Source of the DNA: Herbiconiux sp.
GTDB taxonomy: Bacteria > Actinomycetota > Actinomycetes > Actinomycetales > Microbacteriaceae
Assembly: GCF_004297105.1 (NCBI RefSeq)
Contig: NZ_SCVE01000018.1
Coordinates: 138,668 to 202,667, forward strand
Reading direction: 5' to 3'
DNA: 64,000 bases
Within the stretch, counting starts at the first letter, position 1, and every line of letters begins with the position of its first letter. The position numbers and the translations under genes were made by a program. A model generated the notes under the pieces. The model saw only the letters and a program-made list of their open reading frames with translations. It was not told the DNA's origin and did not search any database. This document shows, in pieces, positions 1 through 7,710 of this stretch.

Positions 1-148
1 GCCAGCGCACCAGCCGCGTCGAGACGGTCTCGGGCGTGACCTGCTGGGCGAGGCGCTCCTCGACCACGCGCCGGTGCTCGAGTTCCTGCGCGAACCGTTC
101 CTCCTCCGCCTCGTGCAGCCAGAGGAAGTTGTATTCGGTGATCATCAT
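1..148 (-). CDS. small charged helical protein, 3' end outside window
   Basis: The reading frame starts at the ATG at 148 (a double Met, MMITEYNFLWLH) behind an AGAAGGG ribosome site and stays open to the left edge, so only the first 49 residues are seen. They are rich in Glu and Arg with heptad-like spacing (EAEEERFAQELEHRRVVEER), suggesting a long amphipathic helix. It lies downstream of the padR gene on the same strand, after a strong hairpin. I do not recognise the family and assign no function. Confidence 0.55.
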   Translation of the reverse strand, partial: MMITEYNFLWLHEAEEERFAQELEHRRVVEERLAQQVTPETVSTRLVRW

Positions 149-240
149 GGTGTCTGCCCTTCTCGATGTCTCGAGATTCCTCGCTGAGGTGGGGGCAGGA
201 CATCAGGAGGATGCCCTATCTCTGCCCGGGCACGACGAAG

Positions 241-272
241 GCGGGGCGGACCGATCACTCGGTCCGCCCCGC
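241..272 (-). terminator. hairpin after padR
   Basis: Perfect inverted repeat with 13-14 bp GC-rich arms (GCGGGGCGGACCG at 241-253 and its complement at 260-272) and a 4-6 nt loop, starting 19 bp past the padR stop. There is no clear U-tract, so termination is inferred from the stem alone. Confidence 0.65.
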
Positions 273-291
273 GGATGTCACCCTTCCGACG

Positions 292-915
292 TCAGTCGGC
301 GAGGATGAGGTAGAGCGCGCGCCGCGCCTCGTCGAGCTTCTCGACAGCCTGCGTGCGCTGCTCGTCGGTGGCCGCGAAGCGGAACTGCTGCACGACTCCC
401 ATGAGCTTGCCGAGGCTCTCCTGGAACTCACTGTCAGCGGCGGAGCGGCCGGCCGTGGCCTTCCAGGCCGCAGCGAGCTCGTCGGCGTGCTCGGCCACAT
501 AGGCCGTGCCCGACTCGGTGAGCTCGAACTCGGTGCGTCGACCATCTCCGGTGGAGACGATCAGCTCCTCGTCGACCAGCTGCTGGAGGGTGGGGTACAC
601 CGAGCCGGGGCTCGGGCGCCACACTCCCCCGCTCTTCTCCGCGATCGCCTTGATCAGGCCGTAGCCGTTCGAGGGCGCCTCGGCGAGGAGCGAGAGGATG
701 GCCGAGCGCACGTCACCGCGGCTCGCGCGCTGCGGACCACGCGGGCCGAAGCCGGGGCCGAAGCCGCCGAATCCGGGACCGCCGGGGCCGAAGCCCCGAC
801 CGCGACCGCCGTCGTGGCCGTGCGGACCACGCTGCCAGGAGCTGCGGTCGGGATGGATGCGACCCTGACGAGGGTCGTGGTCGTGATGACTGGTTTCGTT
901 GTGAATGCGTCGCAT
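292..915 (-). CDS. PadR-family transcriptional regulator with His/Gly-rich N-terminus
   Basis: 207 residues from the ATG at 915, which has an AGAAAGGCGG ribosome site. The N-terminal ~75 residues are low complexity, with seven His in the first 34 and then a Gly/Pro/Phe run. They are followed by a PadR winged helix (about 82-160, with NGYGLIKAI and PGSVYPTLQQL) and a C-terminal helical dimerisation segment. PadR proteins are usually repressors. The gene is divergent from a DyP heme peroxidase, and duplicated AT-rich sites lie over its own promoter, so autoregulation and control of the peroxidase are likely. The His-rich tail could bind metal or heme; that is an inference. Confidence 0.9.
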   Translation of the reverse strand: MRRIHNETSHHDHDPRQGRIHPDRSSWQRGPHGHDGGRGRGFGPGGPGFGGFGPGFGPRGPQRASRGDVRSAILSLLAEAPSNGYGLIKAIAEKSGGVWRPSPGSVYPTLQQLVDEELIVSTGDGRRTEFELTESGTAYVAEHADELAAAWKATAGRSAADSEFQESLGKLMGVVQQFRFAATDEQRTQAVEKLDEARRALYLILAD

Positions 916-973
916 GATGCATCCGCCTTTCTGTTCTGAAATCTGAGTGTCGCGATCGTTTCGCGATGTGTTA

Positions 974-1002
974 AAGATATATCGCTTAAATCGTCTTGTC
1001 AA
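974..1002 (-). promoter_or_regulatory. padR promoter
   Basis: On the minus strand a consensus TTGACA (997-1002) is followed by a 17-bp spacer and TATCTT (974-979). This is the best sigma-A type promoter seen in the window and lies about 60 bp upstream of the padR start. Confidence 0.7.
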
Positions 1003-1020
1003 GTCACCGATATATCGCTT
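976..1020. promoter_or_regulatory. repeated operator between padR and dyp
   Basis: GATATATCGCTT occurs twice, at 976-987 and 1009-1020, 33 bp (about three helical turns) apart. The second copy is embedded in the palindrome CGATATATCG (1008-1017). One copy overlaps the padR -10 box and the other lies just upstream of the dyp -10 box, as expected for a PadR dimer controlling both directions. Confidence 0.6.
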
Positions 1021-1033
1021 CTTTTCACGGTCT

Positions 1034-1039
1034 TAGAAT
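1034..1039 (+). promoter_or_regulatory. -10 box of dyp (leaderless layout)
   Basis: TAGAAT ends exactly 6 nt before the ATG at 1046 and no Shine-Dalgarno is present, so the predicted transcript begins at or next to the start codon. Confidence 0.5.
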
Positions 1040-1045
1040 CGCACC

Positions 1046-2002
1046 ATGCACGAAGAGCCCTGGGACCGCACTCCGATCGAGCCGCAGAGCGTCGACGCGC
1101 CGCTCTCCACGGCCGCCGTCTTCCTCGTCGTCACCATCGCCGACGGCGACGACGCCGCAGATCGGGCCCGCGAGGTCGTCTCCGACATCGGGTCGCTCGT
1201 GCGCGCGGTGGGCTTCCGCGATCTCAACGCCCACCTCTCCTGCAACGTCGGCATCGGCTCGGACGCCTGGGACCGCTTCGGCCAGGCCGAACGCCCTGCC
1301 CAGCTGCGCCCCTTCTTCGAGGTGCGCGGGCCGGTGCACACCGCGCCGTCGACTCCGGGCGACCTGCTGTTCCACATCCGCGCCGAACGGCCCGACCTCT
1401 GCTTCGAGCTCGAGCGGCTGCTGCTCGACAAGCTCGGCGACAGCGTCACCGTGGCCGACGAGGTGCACGGTTTCCGCTACCTCGATTCCCGCGACCTGCT
1501 CGGCTTCGTCGACGGCACCGAGAACCCCACCGGCGCCTCGATGTCCCGCGCGGCCCTCGTGGGCGAGGAGGATGCGGCATTCTCCGGCGGCAGCTACGTG
1601 GTGGTTCAGAAGTACCTGCACGACCTCACCGCGTGGAGTGCGATCCCCACCGAGCTGCAGGAGAAGATCATCGGCCGCACCAAGTTCGACAACGTCGAGC
1701 TCGAGGAGCAGCCGGGCGAGCGCAAGTCGCACAAGTCGCTCAACACCATCACCGACGCGAACGGGGTGGAGCACGACATCCTCCGTGACAACATGCCGTT
1801 CGGCCGGCCCGGGCAGGCCGAGTTCGGCACCTACTTCATCGGCTACGCACGCGAGCTCTGGGTGATCGAGGAGATGCTGCGGCACATGTTCGTGGGCGAC
1901 CCCGTGGGGTCGTACGACCGCATCCTGGATGTCTCCACCGCCGTCACCGGCTCGACCTACTTCGTGCCCTCGAACGACGTGCTCGAGGGCCTCGGAGATT
2001 AG
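1046..2002 (+). CDS. DyP-type heme peroxidase
   Basis: 318 residues. Dye-decolorising peroxidases are H2O2-dependent heme enzymes. The distal motif GFVDGTENP places the catalytic Asp at 156. The proximal heme ligand is probably His229 in KSHKS, and the distal Arg is Arg247 in ILRDNMPFGR. These three correspond, offset by +3, to D153, H226 and R244 of Rhodococcus DypB, so it is probably a class B DyP. There is no signal peptide; enzymes of this class are cytoplasmic or encapsulin cargo, but no encapsulin gene is visible here. It is divergent from padR with shared operator repeats. The 3' end overlaps the convergent monooxygenase gene by 4 bp. Confidence 0.93.
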   Translation: MHEEPWDRTPIEPQSVDAPLSTAAVFLVVTIADGDDAADRAREVVSDIGSLVRAVGFRDLNAHLSCNVGIGSDAWDRFGQAERPAQLRPFFEVRGPVHTAPSTPGDLLFHIRAERPDLCFELERLLLDKLGDSVTVADEVHGFRYLDSRDLLGFVDGTENPTGASMSRAALVGEEDAAFSGGSYVVVQKYLHDLTAWSAIPTELQEKIIGRTKFDNVELEEQPGERKSHKSLNTITDANGVEHDILRDNMPFGRPGQAEFGTYFIGYARELWVIEEMLRHMFVGDPVGSYDRILDVSTAVTGSTYFVPSNDVLEGLGD

Positions 2003-3381
2003 GCCTCCTTCTCCCGTCCCGCGCGGAATCCCCATCCGCGGTGAGTGGCCGGGAGATGCGCGTCACCATCGGGGAAGAGACGTTCGCGCAGCGTCGCTCC
2101 GGAGTACTCGCTGCGGGCGAGCCCTCGCTCGCGCAGTACGGGCAGCAGCAGCTCGATCAGATCGTCGTACGTCTCGGGCGTCATATGCGGCTGGATGAGG
2201 AAGCCGTCGACACCCGTCTGCTCCACGAACTCCTGCAGCTGGTCGGCCACCTCGCCCGGATCGCCCACGAAGACGCTGCCGTTGATGCCCGTGCGCCGGA
2301 AGTTCTCGAGGATGTCGCGCACCAGCGGGGCCGGCTTGCCGTCCTTGCCGAGATAGCGTTCGAGGTTCGACTGGCCCATCTCGGTTCTCGTCTGCGCGAT
2401 CGGTTTATCGGGGTCGAGGGCGAGCAGATCGATGCCCGTGTTGCCCGCATAGATGGCGGCAGCGCCCTCCGGCGTCGACATCGCGAGCATCTCGGCGTGC
2501 TTCGCCCAGGCCTCCTCGCTCGTGGGGGCTGTGATGAACAGCGCGCCCACCATGATCGTGATCGAGTCGGCGGGCCGCCCCTCCGCCTCGGCGCTCTCGC
2601 GGATGCCGCGCACGTTCGCGGCGACGGTGGCGGGCTCTCCCCCGCCCACGAAGACCGCCTCGGCATTGCGGCCGGCGAACTGCCGACCACGACCGGATGC
2701 CCCCGCCTGCACGAGCAGCGGTGTGCGCTGCGGCGACGGCGGCATGCTCATGACGCCGTCGGTGCGGAAGTAGGGGCCGTGGTGGTGCACGATGCGCACC
2801 TTGCCCGGCTCGGCGTAGACGCCTCGCTCCTTGTCGAGAACGAGAGCATCGTCGTCCCACGAGCCCTCCCACAGGGTGAGATTCACGTCGAGATAGTCGT
2901 CGGCCATGTCGTACCGGAGGTCGTGGCCGATGAGTTCCTTGCCCATGAGCGCGGCCGCGGTCGCTCCTGAGGATCCGGTGACGATGTTCCAGCCGATCCG
3001 GCCGTCGGTGAAGTGGTCGAGGGTCGTGAAGCGACGGGCGTTCGCTGCGGGGGGCTCCACCGTGGTGGAGGCCGTCACGATGAAGCCGAGGTTCGTCGTC
3101 GCGGCGGCCAGTGCGCTGATGACGGGCATCGGGTCGCCCTGCGGGATGCCGCGCCCCTCCCGAACCGAGGCCTCGATCAGCTCACCGTCGAGGGCAGGGA
3201 AGCCGTAGCTGTCGGCGAGGAAGAGGAAATCGAGCTTGGCCTCCTCGAACCGCTTGGCGAGAGCCGTCCAATGGCTCAGCTTGGTGAAGTCCGACGAGGT
3301 GTCGCGCGGGTTCTGCCACGCCGACCCCACGGTGCCGTTCGGGCCGATGTACTGGAAGATGCCGAGCACGAGTGGTTTCAT
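1999..3381 (-). CDS. LLM-class flavin-dependent monooxygenase (NtaA/SnaA/DszA type)
   Basis: 460 residues. The N-terminal KPLVLGIFQYIGPNG, the DGRIGWNIVTG motif and the PLLVQAGAS motif match the bacterial luciferase-like subgroup that oxidises chelators, sulfones or pristinamycin with FMNH2 supplied by a separate reductase. Full length for the subgroup (about 430-470). No partner reductase is nearby, so the substrate is unknown. It is divergent from an XRE-cupin regulator, with a perfect AT palindrome immediately upstream, so regulation by that protein is likely. No good ribosome site precedes the ATG at 3381; the upstream 20 bp are AT-rich. Confidence 0.92.
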   Translation of the reverse strand: MKPLVLGIFQYIGPNGTVGSAWQNPRDTSSDFTKLSHWTALAKRFEEAKLDFLFLADSYGFPALDGELIEASVREGRGIPQGDPMPVISALAAATTNLGFIVTASTTVEPPAANARRFTTLDHFTDGRIGWNIVTGSSGATAAALMGKELIGHDLRYDMADDYLDVNLTLWEGSWDDDALVLDKERGVYAEPGKVRIVHHHGPYFRTDGVMSMPPSPQRTPLLVQAGASGRGRQFAGRNAEAVFVGGGEPATVAANVRGIRESAEAEGRPADSITIMVGALFITAPTSEEAWAKHAEMLAMSTPEGAAAIYAGNTGIDLLALDPDKPIAQTRTEMGQSNLERYLGKDGKPAPLVRDILENFRRTGINGSVFVGDPGEVADQLQEFVEQTGVDGFLIQPHMTPETYDDLIELLLPVLRERGLARSEYSGATLRERLFPDGDAHLPATHRGWGFRAGREKEA

Positions 3382-3384
3382 GCC

Positions 3385-3425
3385 ATATTTATCTCATAAA
3401 TATTTTGCGGCCCGATTTCGGGCCG
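3385..3425. promoter_or_regulatory. palindromic operator and hairpin between monooxygenase and XRE-cupin genes
   Basis: Two adjacent perfect inverted repeats fill the divergent gap. One is ATATTTAT-ctc-ATAAATAT at 3385-3403, 4 bp from the monooxygenase start. The other is CGGCCCG-attt-CGGGCCG at 3408-3425. The AT palindrome is a candidate operator for the HTH protein encoded at 3459; the GC element may be a second site or a transcript hairpin. Confidence 0.55.
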
Positions 3426-3458
3426 TTACGAACACGTGAACAGAGTCAGGGAGGCCGG

Positions 3459-4037
3459 GTGAAGTCGACGGGGCCGCTCGACGCCGAGGCGATCGCCATG
3501 GGCGCGCGCATCCGGGGGCTCCGAATCGAGCGCGGCCTCACGCTGGTTCGACTGGCCGGTGAGACCGGGATGTCGCAGCCGTTCCTCTCGCTCGTCGAGC
3601 GCGGGCACGCACGCCTCAGTCTCGCCTCCATGGCGAAGATCGCGCGCGGGCTCGGCGTGCCCCCGGGGTCGCTCCTGGCGCGCCCGTCAGCCGATCGTCA
3701 CTCGGGTGCGGGGACGGACGTGGTGCACGCGGATGTCCCGCGCACGCCGGAGGGAGTGCGCACCGTCTGGCAGCTTGCCCAGCTACCGGGTGGACTCTTC
3801 GGCACCGAGATGCACGGCACCGAGATGACGTTCAGCGAGTATGCGGAGCACGATGAAGACGAATTCCTCTACGTGCTCGCCGGCACCCTCGAGGTCGGGC
3901 TCGACGACGGCACGGTTCACCGCCTCTCTCCCGGAAGCAGCCTCGCCGTGGCCGCCGGAGTGGCGCACGGATGGCGTGCCATCGATTCCGGCGGCTACCG
4001 CGTTCTGACGGTCACATCGGGCGGCGACTGGCACTGA
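3459..4037 (+). CDS. XRE-family regulator with C-terminal cupin domain
   Basis: 192 residues starting at the GTG at 3459, which has AGGGAGG about 6 nt upstream; longer in-frame extensions lack a ribosome site and cross the operator. Residues about 12-70 form a helix-turn-helix (IRGLRIERGLTLVRLA, then MSQPFLSLVERG). Residues about 115-190 form a cupin barrel (EFLYVLAGTLEVGLDDG, then PGSSLAVAAGVAHGW). Such regulators usually sense a small metabolite through the cupin. The target is probably the divergent monooxygenase gene. Confidence 0.9.
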   Translation: MKSTGPLDAEAIAMGARIRGLRIERGLTLVRLAGETGMSQPFLSLVERGHARLSLASMAKIARGLGVPPGSLLARPSADRHSGAGTDVVHADVPRTPEGVRTVWQLAQLPGGLFGTEMHGTEMTFSEYAEHDEDEFLYVLAGTLEVGLDDGTVHRLSPGSSLAVAAGVAHGWRAIDSGGYRVLTVTSGGDWH

Positions 4038-4046
4038 TCCGGGCGG

Positions 4047-4898
4047 CTACTTCGGGTCCATATTGATCCCCGCCATCGCCAGGTGGCCGGAGTCGACGGG
4101 AAGGGTGATGCCCGTGACATTGGAGGCCATCGCCGAGTTGAGGAACACGGCCGCGTTCGCGATCACCTCAGGAGGCATGAACCCCGATCCCTTCAGGACG
4201 CCGAACGTGCGGCCGGCGGCAAGGAGGTCGTCGCGCGTGCCGCCGGCGTGGCCGGCCATCATGTCGTAGCCCTGCTGGTTGTCGGTCATGCCGGAGAGGA
4301 TGGTGCCCGGGTTCACGGTGTTGGCCCGGATGCCCTGTGGTCCGAGTTCGAGGGCGATCGACTTCATGAGGCCCACCACGCCGAACTTGGCCGCCGCATA
4401 GTGCGAGTAGAAGGCACCCCCTTCGAGCCCGTTGACGGAGGAGGTGAGCACGATGGAGCCACTCTGGCGCTCGATCATGTGAGGGACGACGGCCTTCACC
4501 GACTGCCAGACGCCCGTGAGGTTGATGTCGATCATCTCCTGCCACTGCTCCCGCGTCATCTCGGCCACCGGACCGAGGGTCCAGATGCCGGCATTGGCCA
4601 CCAGGCAGTCGATCTGGCCGAACTGGGCGAGGCCCTGCGCCACGGCGTCGTCGAGTGCAGCTTGGTCGCGCACATCCGCTTCGATGGAGAGCACCCGGCG
4701 GTCCTGCTCCTCGACCAAGCGCACCGTCTCGGCCATGTCCTCCGCGGTGGTGTGGGCGTAGGGCACCGTGGCGAACGGCTGCGTCGTGTCGATGAACACG
4801 ATGTCGGCGCCCTCCTTGGCCGATACGACGGCGTGCGCACGGCCCTGGCCGCGGCCTCCGCCGGTGATGAAGACGACTTTCCCGTCGAGAAGACCCAT
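4047..4898 (-). CDS. SDR-family oxidoreductase, mycofactocin-coupled-like
   Basis: 283 residues from the ATG at 4898 (preceded by GGAGCAGGAGAG). The Rossmann motif TGGGRGQGRAH, the NAG motif (VANAGIW) and the catalytic YSHYAAAK with an upstream SSVNG serine are intact. After the second beta strand there is an insertion (roughly PFATVPYAHTTAEDMAETV) like that of mycofactocin-coupled SDRs, which hold NAD tightly and pass electrons to mycofactocin. No mft genes are in this window, so the cofactor assignment rests only on the insertion. Substrate unknown, probably a secondary alcohol or ketone. Confidence 0.88.
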   Translation of the reverse strand: MGLLDGKVVFITGGGRGQGRAHAVVSAKEGADIVFIDTTQPFATVPYAHTTAEDMAETVRLVEEQDRRVLSIEADVRDQAALDDAVAQGLAQFGQIDCLVANAGIWTLGPVAEMTREQWQEMIDINLTGVWQSVKAVVPHMIERQSGSIVLTSSVNGLEGGAFYSHYAAAKFGVVGLMKSIALELGPQGIRANTVNPGTILSGMTDNQQGYDMMAGHAGGTRDDLLAAGRTFGVLKGSGFMPPEVIANAAVFLNSAMASNVTGITLPVDSGHLAMAGINMDPK

Positions 4899-4992
4899 CT
4901 CTCCTGCTCCTTCGCTCCAGGCCGCATCATTGCGGCACTCGGTGCCACAAACGATACTCGCGCCGCGGTGCAAAGACCAGAGATGTGCTGCC

Positions 4993-5325
4993 CTACGCCT
5001 GCGCCTCCACCGCCGGCCTGGCGCTGCGCTTCCGCACCTCGCGCAGCACGATCTGCTCGGGGCAGACCGTCGACAGGAAGTCTCCGACCGACAGGGCGAG
5101 TCGCTCGCCCACGAGGGAGTAGAGGATGCGGTTCGCGTCACGTCGCTCGGTCACGAGGCCTGCTTGACGCAGTACGGCGAGATGCCTCGAGATGGTGGGG
5201 CCGGTGGCGCTGAAACGGGCGGCGATCTCCCCCGCAGCCAGCTCGCCGTCTTTGAGGTCTTGGAGGATCTGCCGGCGGGTCGGATGCGCGAGAGCGGAGA
5301 AGATGTCTGACGCGGTATCTACCAT
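4993..5325 (-). CDS. ArsR-family winged-helix regulator
   Basis: 110 residues starting MVDTASDIFSALAHPTRR at 5325. The winged helix spans about 5-85, with GEIAARFSATGPTISRHLAVL as recognition region. The metal-site CxC in helix 3 of classic ArsR/SmtB proteins is absent, which suggests a non-metal-responsive member. It is divergent from the NAD-binding epimerase gene, and inverted TTGCA/TGCAA half-sites overlap its own -10 box, so autorepression and control of that neighbour are likely. No Shine-Dalgarno: TATATT lies 6 nt upstream of the ATG. Confidence 0.9.
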   Translation of the reverse strand: MVDTASDIFSALAHPTRRQILQDLKDGELAAGEIAARFSATGPTISRHLAVLRQAGLVTERRDANRILYSLVGERLALSVGDFLSTVCPEQIVLREVRKRSARPAVEAQA

Positions 5326-5327
5326 AC

Positions 5328-5353
5328 TTGCAATATAGCACTTCTGCAAAATA
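5328..5353. promoter_or_regulatory. ArsR operator with -10 box (leaderless layout)
   Basis: TTGCA (5328-5332) and TGCAA (5345-5349) form an inverted repeat; TGCAATATA and TGCAAAATA also repeat directly at 16-bp spacing. The minus-strand -10 TATATT (complement at 5332-5337) sits inside, exactly 6 nt before the arsR ATG. Confidence 0.5.
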
Positions 5354-5392
5354 CAGTGTAGCTTCATTGCTAATAAGCGAAGGAGTTCGATC

Positions 5393-6325
5393 ATGCAGAT
5401 TGCCATCACGGGTGGAACCGGTTTTGTCGGCCGGCACCTCGCTGAGCGCCTGAACCCCACGGAGACGACGATCGTCTCGCGGCGCACCGGCACGTCGATC
5501 GGCGACGTCGACGCCCTCACCGCGGCTTTCGCCGGATGCGACGCCATCGCGCACTGCGCCGGAATCAACCGCGAGATCGGCGATCAGACCTTCGAGCGAG
5601 TGCATGTGGAGGGCACGCGAGCGGTGATCGAAGCCGCTCGTCGTGCCGGGGTGACGAGGATCGTCATGCTCAGTTTCCTCCGCGCCCGCCCGAACAGCGG
5701 CTCGGGGTATCACGATACGAAGTGGGCCGCCGAAGAACTGCTGCGCCACTCGGGATTGGACTACACCATCCTCAAGGCGGGCATGATCTACGGCCCGGGC
5801 GACCACATGATCGACCACGTCACCCGCGCTGTGCGCACCCTCCCTGTGTTCGCCACCGTCGGCTTCCACGAGCGGAAGGTACGCCCCGTTCCGGTAGCTG
5901 ACGCCGTCGACGTCCTGATCGCCGCGCTCGAGGGGCGGGTCGCCGATCCCACAGTGGCCGTCATGGGAGCGGAGGAGCTGGACCTCGGCGCCGCCGTCCG
6001 CAGGATCGCCGGCGTGGCAGATCGGCATCCTCTCTACGTGCGCGCGCCCATCTGGTCGATCCGTGCTCTCGCCCAGCTCACGGAGTGGCTGATGGTGACC
6101 CCGCTGGTCGCAAAGGCGCAGGCCCGGATGCTCGCGGAAGGAGTGAACGAGGCCGCGCCACCCGCGCCCGAGCTGCCGGAGGATCTCCGACCGAGGAGGC
6201 CGTTCGACGAGGCGAGTATCCGGGCCGCGATGCCCGACGGCCGATTCGACCTGGGCGACCTCCGGGTCACCCGCTGGTGTCGTGCTCGACGGGGTTCGCG
6301 CCATCGTGTCTCGGCGACGGTCTAG
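5393..6325 (+). CDS. NAD(P)-binding epimerase/dehydratase-like protein
   Basis: 310 residues with an AAGGAG ribosome site 8 nt before the ATG. The N-terminal ITGGTGFVGRHLAERL is the nucleotide-binding loop, and GYHDTKWAAEELL supplies the Tyr-Lys region of atypical extended SDRs (NDUFA9-like, YbjT-like). The strand after ILKAGMIYGPGDHM is also typical. The substrate is not predictable. The C-terminal 25 residues are Arg-rich and unlike the family. It faces the ArsR gene and probably belongs to its regulon. Confidence 0.85.
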   Translation: MQIAITGGTGFVGRHLAERLNPTETTIVSRRTGTSIGDVDALTAAFAGCDAIAHCAGINREIGDQTFERVHVEGTRAVIEAARRAGVTRIVMLSFLRARPNSGSGYHDTKWAAEELLRHSGLDYTILKAGMIYGPGDHMIDHVTRAVRTLPVFATVGFHERKVRPVPVADAVDVLIAALEGRVADPTVAVMGAEELDLGAAVRRIAGVADRHPLYVRAPIWSIRALAQLTEWLMVTPLVAKAQARMLAEGVNEAAPPAPELPEDLRPRRPFDEASIRAAMPDGRFDLGDLRVTRWCRARRGSRHRVSATV

Positions 6326-6341
6326 GCGCAGGCGGATGCGA

Positions 6342-6369
6342 AAAGGCCCGCGGAATACCGCGGGCCTTT
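6342..6369. terminator. bidirectional terminator
   Basis: Perfect 12-bp stem AAAGGCCCGCGG with complement, 4-nt AATA loop, A-tract on one side and T-tract on the other. It serves the epimerase gene and, before the IS insertion, probably also the minus-strand tRNA gene. Confidence 0.85.
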
Positions 6370-6376
6370 CGTGTTC

Positions 6377-6392
6377 TCGGTGGACCCGAGGG
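6377..6392. repeat. left target-site duplication of the IS (tRNA-Ala 3' end copy)
   Basis: TCGGTGGACCCGAGGG, identical to 7695-7710. The sequence is the 3' acceptor end of the tRNA-Ala gene plus four flanking bases. The IS begins at the next base. Confidence 0.85.
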
Positions 6393-6465
6393 TGTCTGGG
6401 TTCAGGACATCGTTGATAGATGAGTCGCGACATCGTTGATAGTAGGTGGTCTTCGATGATGGTTC

Positions 6466-7644
6466 ATGTCAAAAGCCCGCGTGATTGTCTTGTCTGTCGT
6501 CCACCAGGGCCTGACCAAGGCTGACGCAGCCCGCAAGTTCGATGTTTCGTGGCAGTGGGTGAACACCCTCGTGACCCGCTACCAAACCGGTGGCCTTGAC
6601 GCGCTCGAGCCGCAGAGCCGACGACCTCGCAGCAGCCCGAACACCACACCCGAGGCGACCCGGTCGCGGATTCTCCAGCTCCGCCGCCAGCTAGAAACCG
6701 ATGGTCTCGACGCGGGCCCCGTCACTATCGCCTGGCACCTCGAACGCGAAAGGATCAACGTCCCCGCAATTTCCACGATCCGCCGCATCCTCAACAACGC
6801 GGGACTGATCGTGGCCGAGCCGGCGAAACGACCCCGATCTTCCTTCATTCGTTTCGCCGCAGATCAACCGAACGAGACCTGGCAGTCCGACTTCACCCAC
6901 TGGGCTCTCGCCGACGGAACCGATGTCGAGATCCTGAACTGGCTCGACGACCATTCACGGCTACTGCTGTCCTGCACCGCCCACACCCGCGTCACCGGCC
7001 CTCTCGTCGTGACCAGCTTCACCCGCAACATCAATGAATACGGGCCGCCCGCATCCACACTGACCGATAACGGCACCGTCTACACCGCCCGGTTCACCCG
7101 CGGGAAGAACGCGTTCGAATACCTGCTGACGAGCCTGGGAATCACCCAAAAGAACGGCCACCCCTACCACCCTCAAACCCAGGGAAAGATCGAACGGTTC
7201 CACCAGACCCTGAAACTCTGGCTCGGAAAACAGCTCCCCGCTATGACCATCTCCGATCTTCAAGCACACCTCGATCGGTTCCAGATCATCTACAACGAGC
7301 ACCGCCCCCACCGGGCACTCGATCGCCACACCCCCCAGCAGGCATACGACGCCACCCTCAAAGCAACCCCGCAGAACGCCCCGCTGGCAGCGCATTACCG
7401 AGTCCGAACCGACACCGTCGACCGCGACGGGAAAGTCTCCATCCGACGCGCCGGAAAAATGCATCACCTCGGCATCGGCCGCGCACACACCACCGAACCC
7501 GTGATGATCCTGATCGACGAAAACACGGCGACGGTCACCCATCTCACCACCGGCGAGATCCTCAGCAACCACCTCATCGAACCCGAGAAAAGCTACTGGC
7601 GAGACCACAACAAAAAGCCCGGCCGATGGCCGGGCCCTTCATGA
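6466..7644 (+). CDS. IS481-family DDE transposase
   Basis: 392 residues, intact. An N-terminal HTH (about 8-48, LTKADAARKFDVSWQWVN) is followed by a second HTH region and an rve-type integrase core. The catalytic triad is visible as D142 (WQSDFTHW), D201 (LTDNGTVYT) and E243 (GKIERFHQTLK), followed by NEHRPHRALDRHTP. A hairpin (GCCCGGCC-gat-GGCCGGGC, 7617-7635) lies inside the last codons and may terminate transcription. GC content and third-position use are lower than in flanking genes, consistent with mobility. Confidence 0.95.
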   Translation: MSKARVIVLSVVHQGLTKADAARKFDVSWQWVNTLVTRYQTGGLDALEPQSRRPRSSPNTTPEATRSRILQLRRQLETDGLDAGPVTIAWHLERERINVPAISTIRRILNNAGLIVAEPAKRPRSSFIRFAADQPNETWQSDFTHWALADGTDVEILNWLDDHSRLLLSCTAHTRVTGPLVVTSFTRNINEYGPPASTLTDNGTVYTARFTRGKNAFEYLLTSLGITQKNGHPYHPQTQGKIERFHQTLKLWLGKQLPAMTISDLQAHLDRFQIIYNEHRPHRALDRHTPQQAYDATLKATPQNAPLAAHYRVRTDTVDRDGKVSIRRAGKMHHLGIGRAHTTEPVMILIDENTATVTHLTTGEILSNHLIEPEKSYWRDHNKKPGRWPGPS

Positions 7645-7645
7645 A

Positions 7646-7694
7646 TATCAACGATGTCCCGACACATCTATCAACGATGTCCCGACTCATCACA
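7646..7694 (-). repeat. right terminal inverted repeat of the IS
   Basis: Reverse complement begins TGTGATGAGTCGGGACATCG and carries two transposase-motif copies at 23-bp spacing, mirroring the left end at 6393-6442. Confidence 0.8.
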
Positions 7695-7710
7695 TCGGTG
7701 GACCCGAGGG
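7695..7710. repeat. right target-site duplication, inside the tRNA 3' end
   Basis: Second copy of TCGGTGGACCCGAGGG, directly abutting the IS end at 7694; 12 of its 16 bases are tRNA sequence. Confidence 0.85.

Larger units (their letters stand above)
6393..7694 (+). mobile_element. complete IS481-like insertion sequence (1302 bp)
   Basis: Bounded by 16-bp direct repeats, with ends that both begin TGT and share an imperfect inverted repeat of about 50 bp. Each end carries the motif GACATCGTTGATAG (or its 13-nt core) twice, 23 bp apart: 6406 and 6429 on the left, 7646 and 7668 inverted on the right. It encodes one DDE transposase. Both ends and duplications are intact, so the insertion looks recent. 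The duplicated target regenerates the tRNA 3' end, leaving the gene functional. Confidence 0.9.

Noticed and set aside
6377..7710. Integrative element with attL/attR at the tRNA gene
   Set aside because: The direct repeats abut IS ends exactly and the only gene is a DDE transposase; no tyrosine or serine integrase is present.
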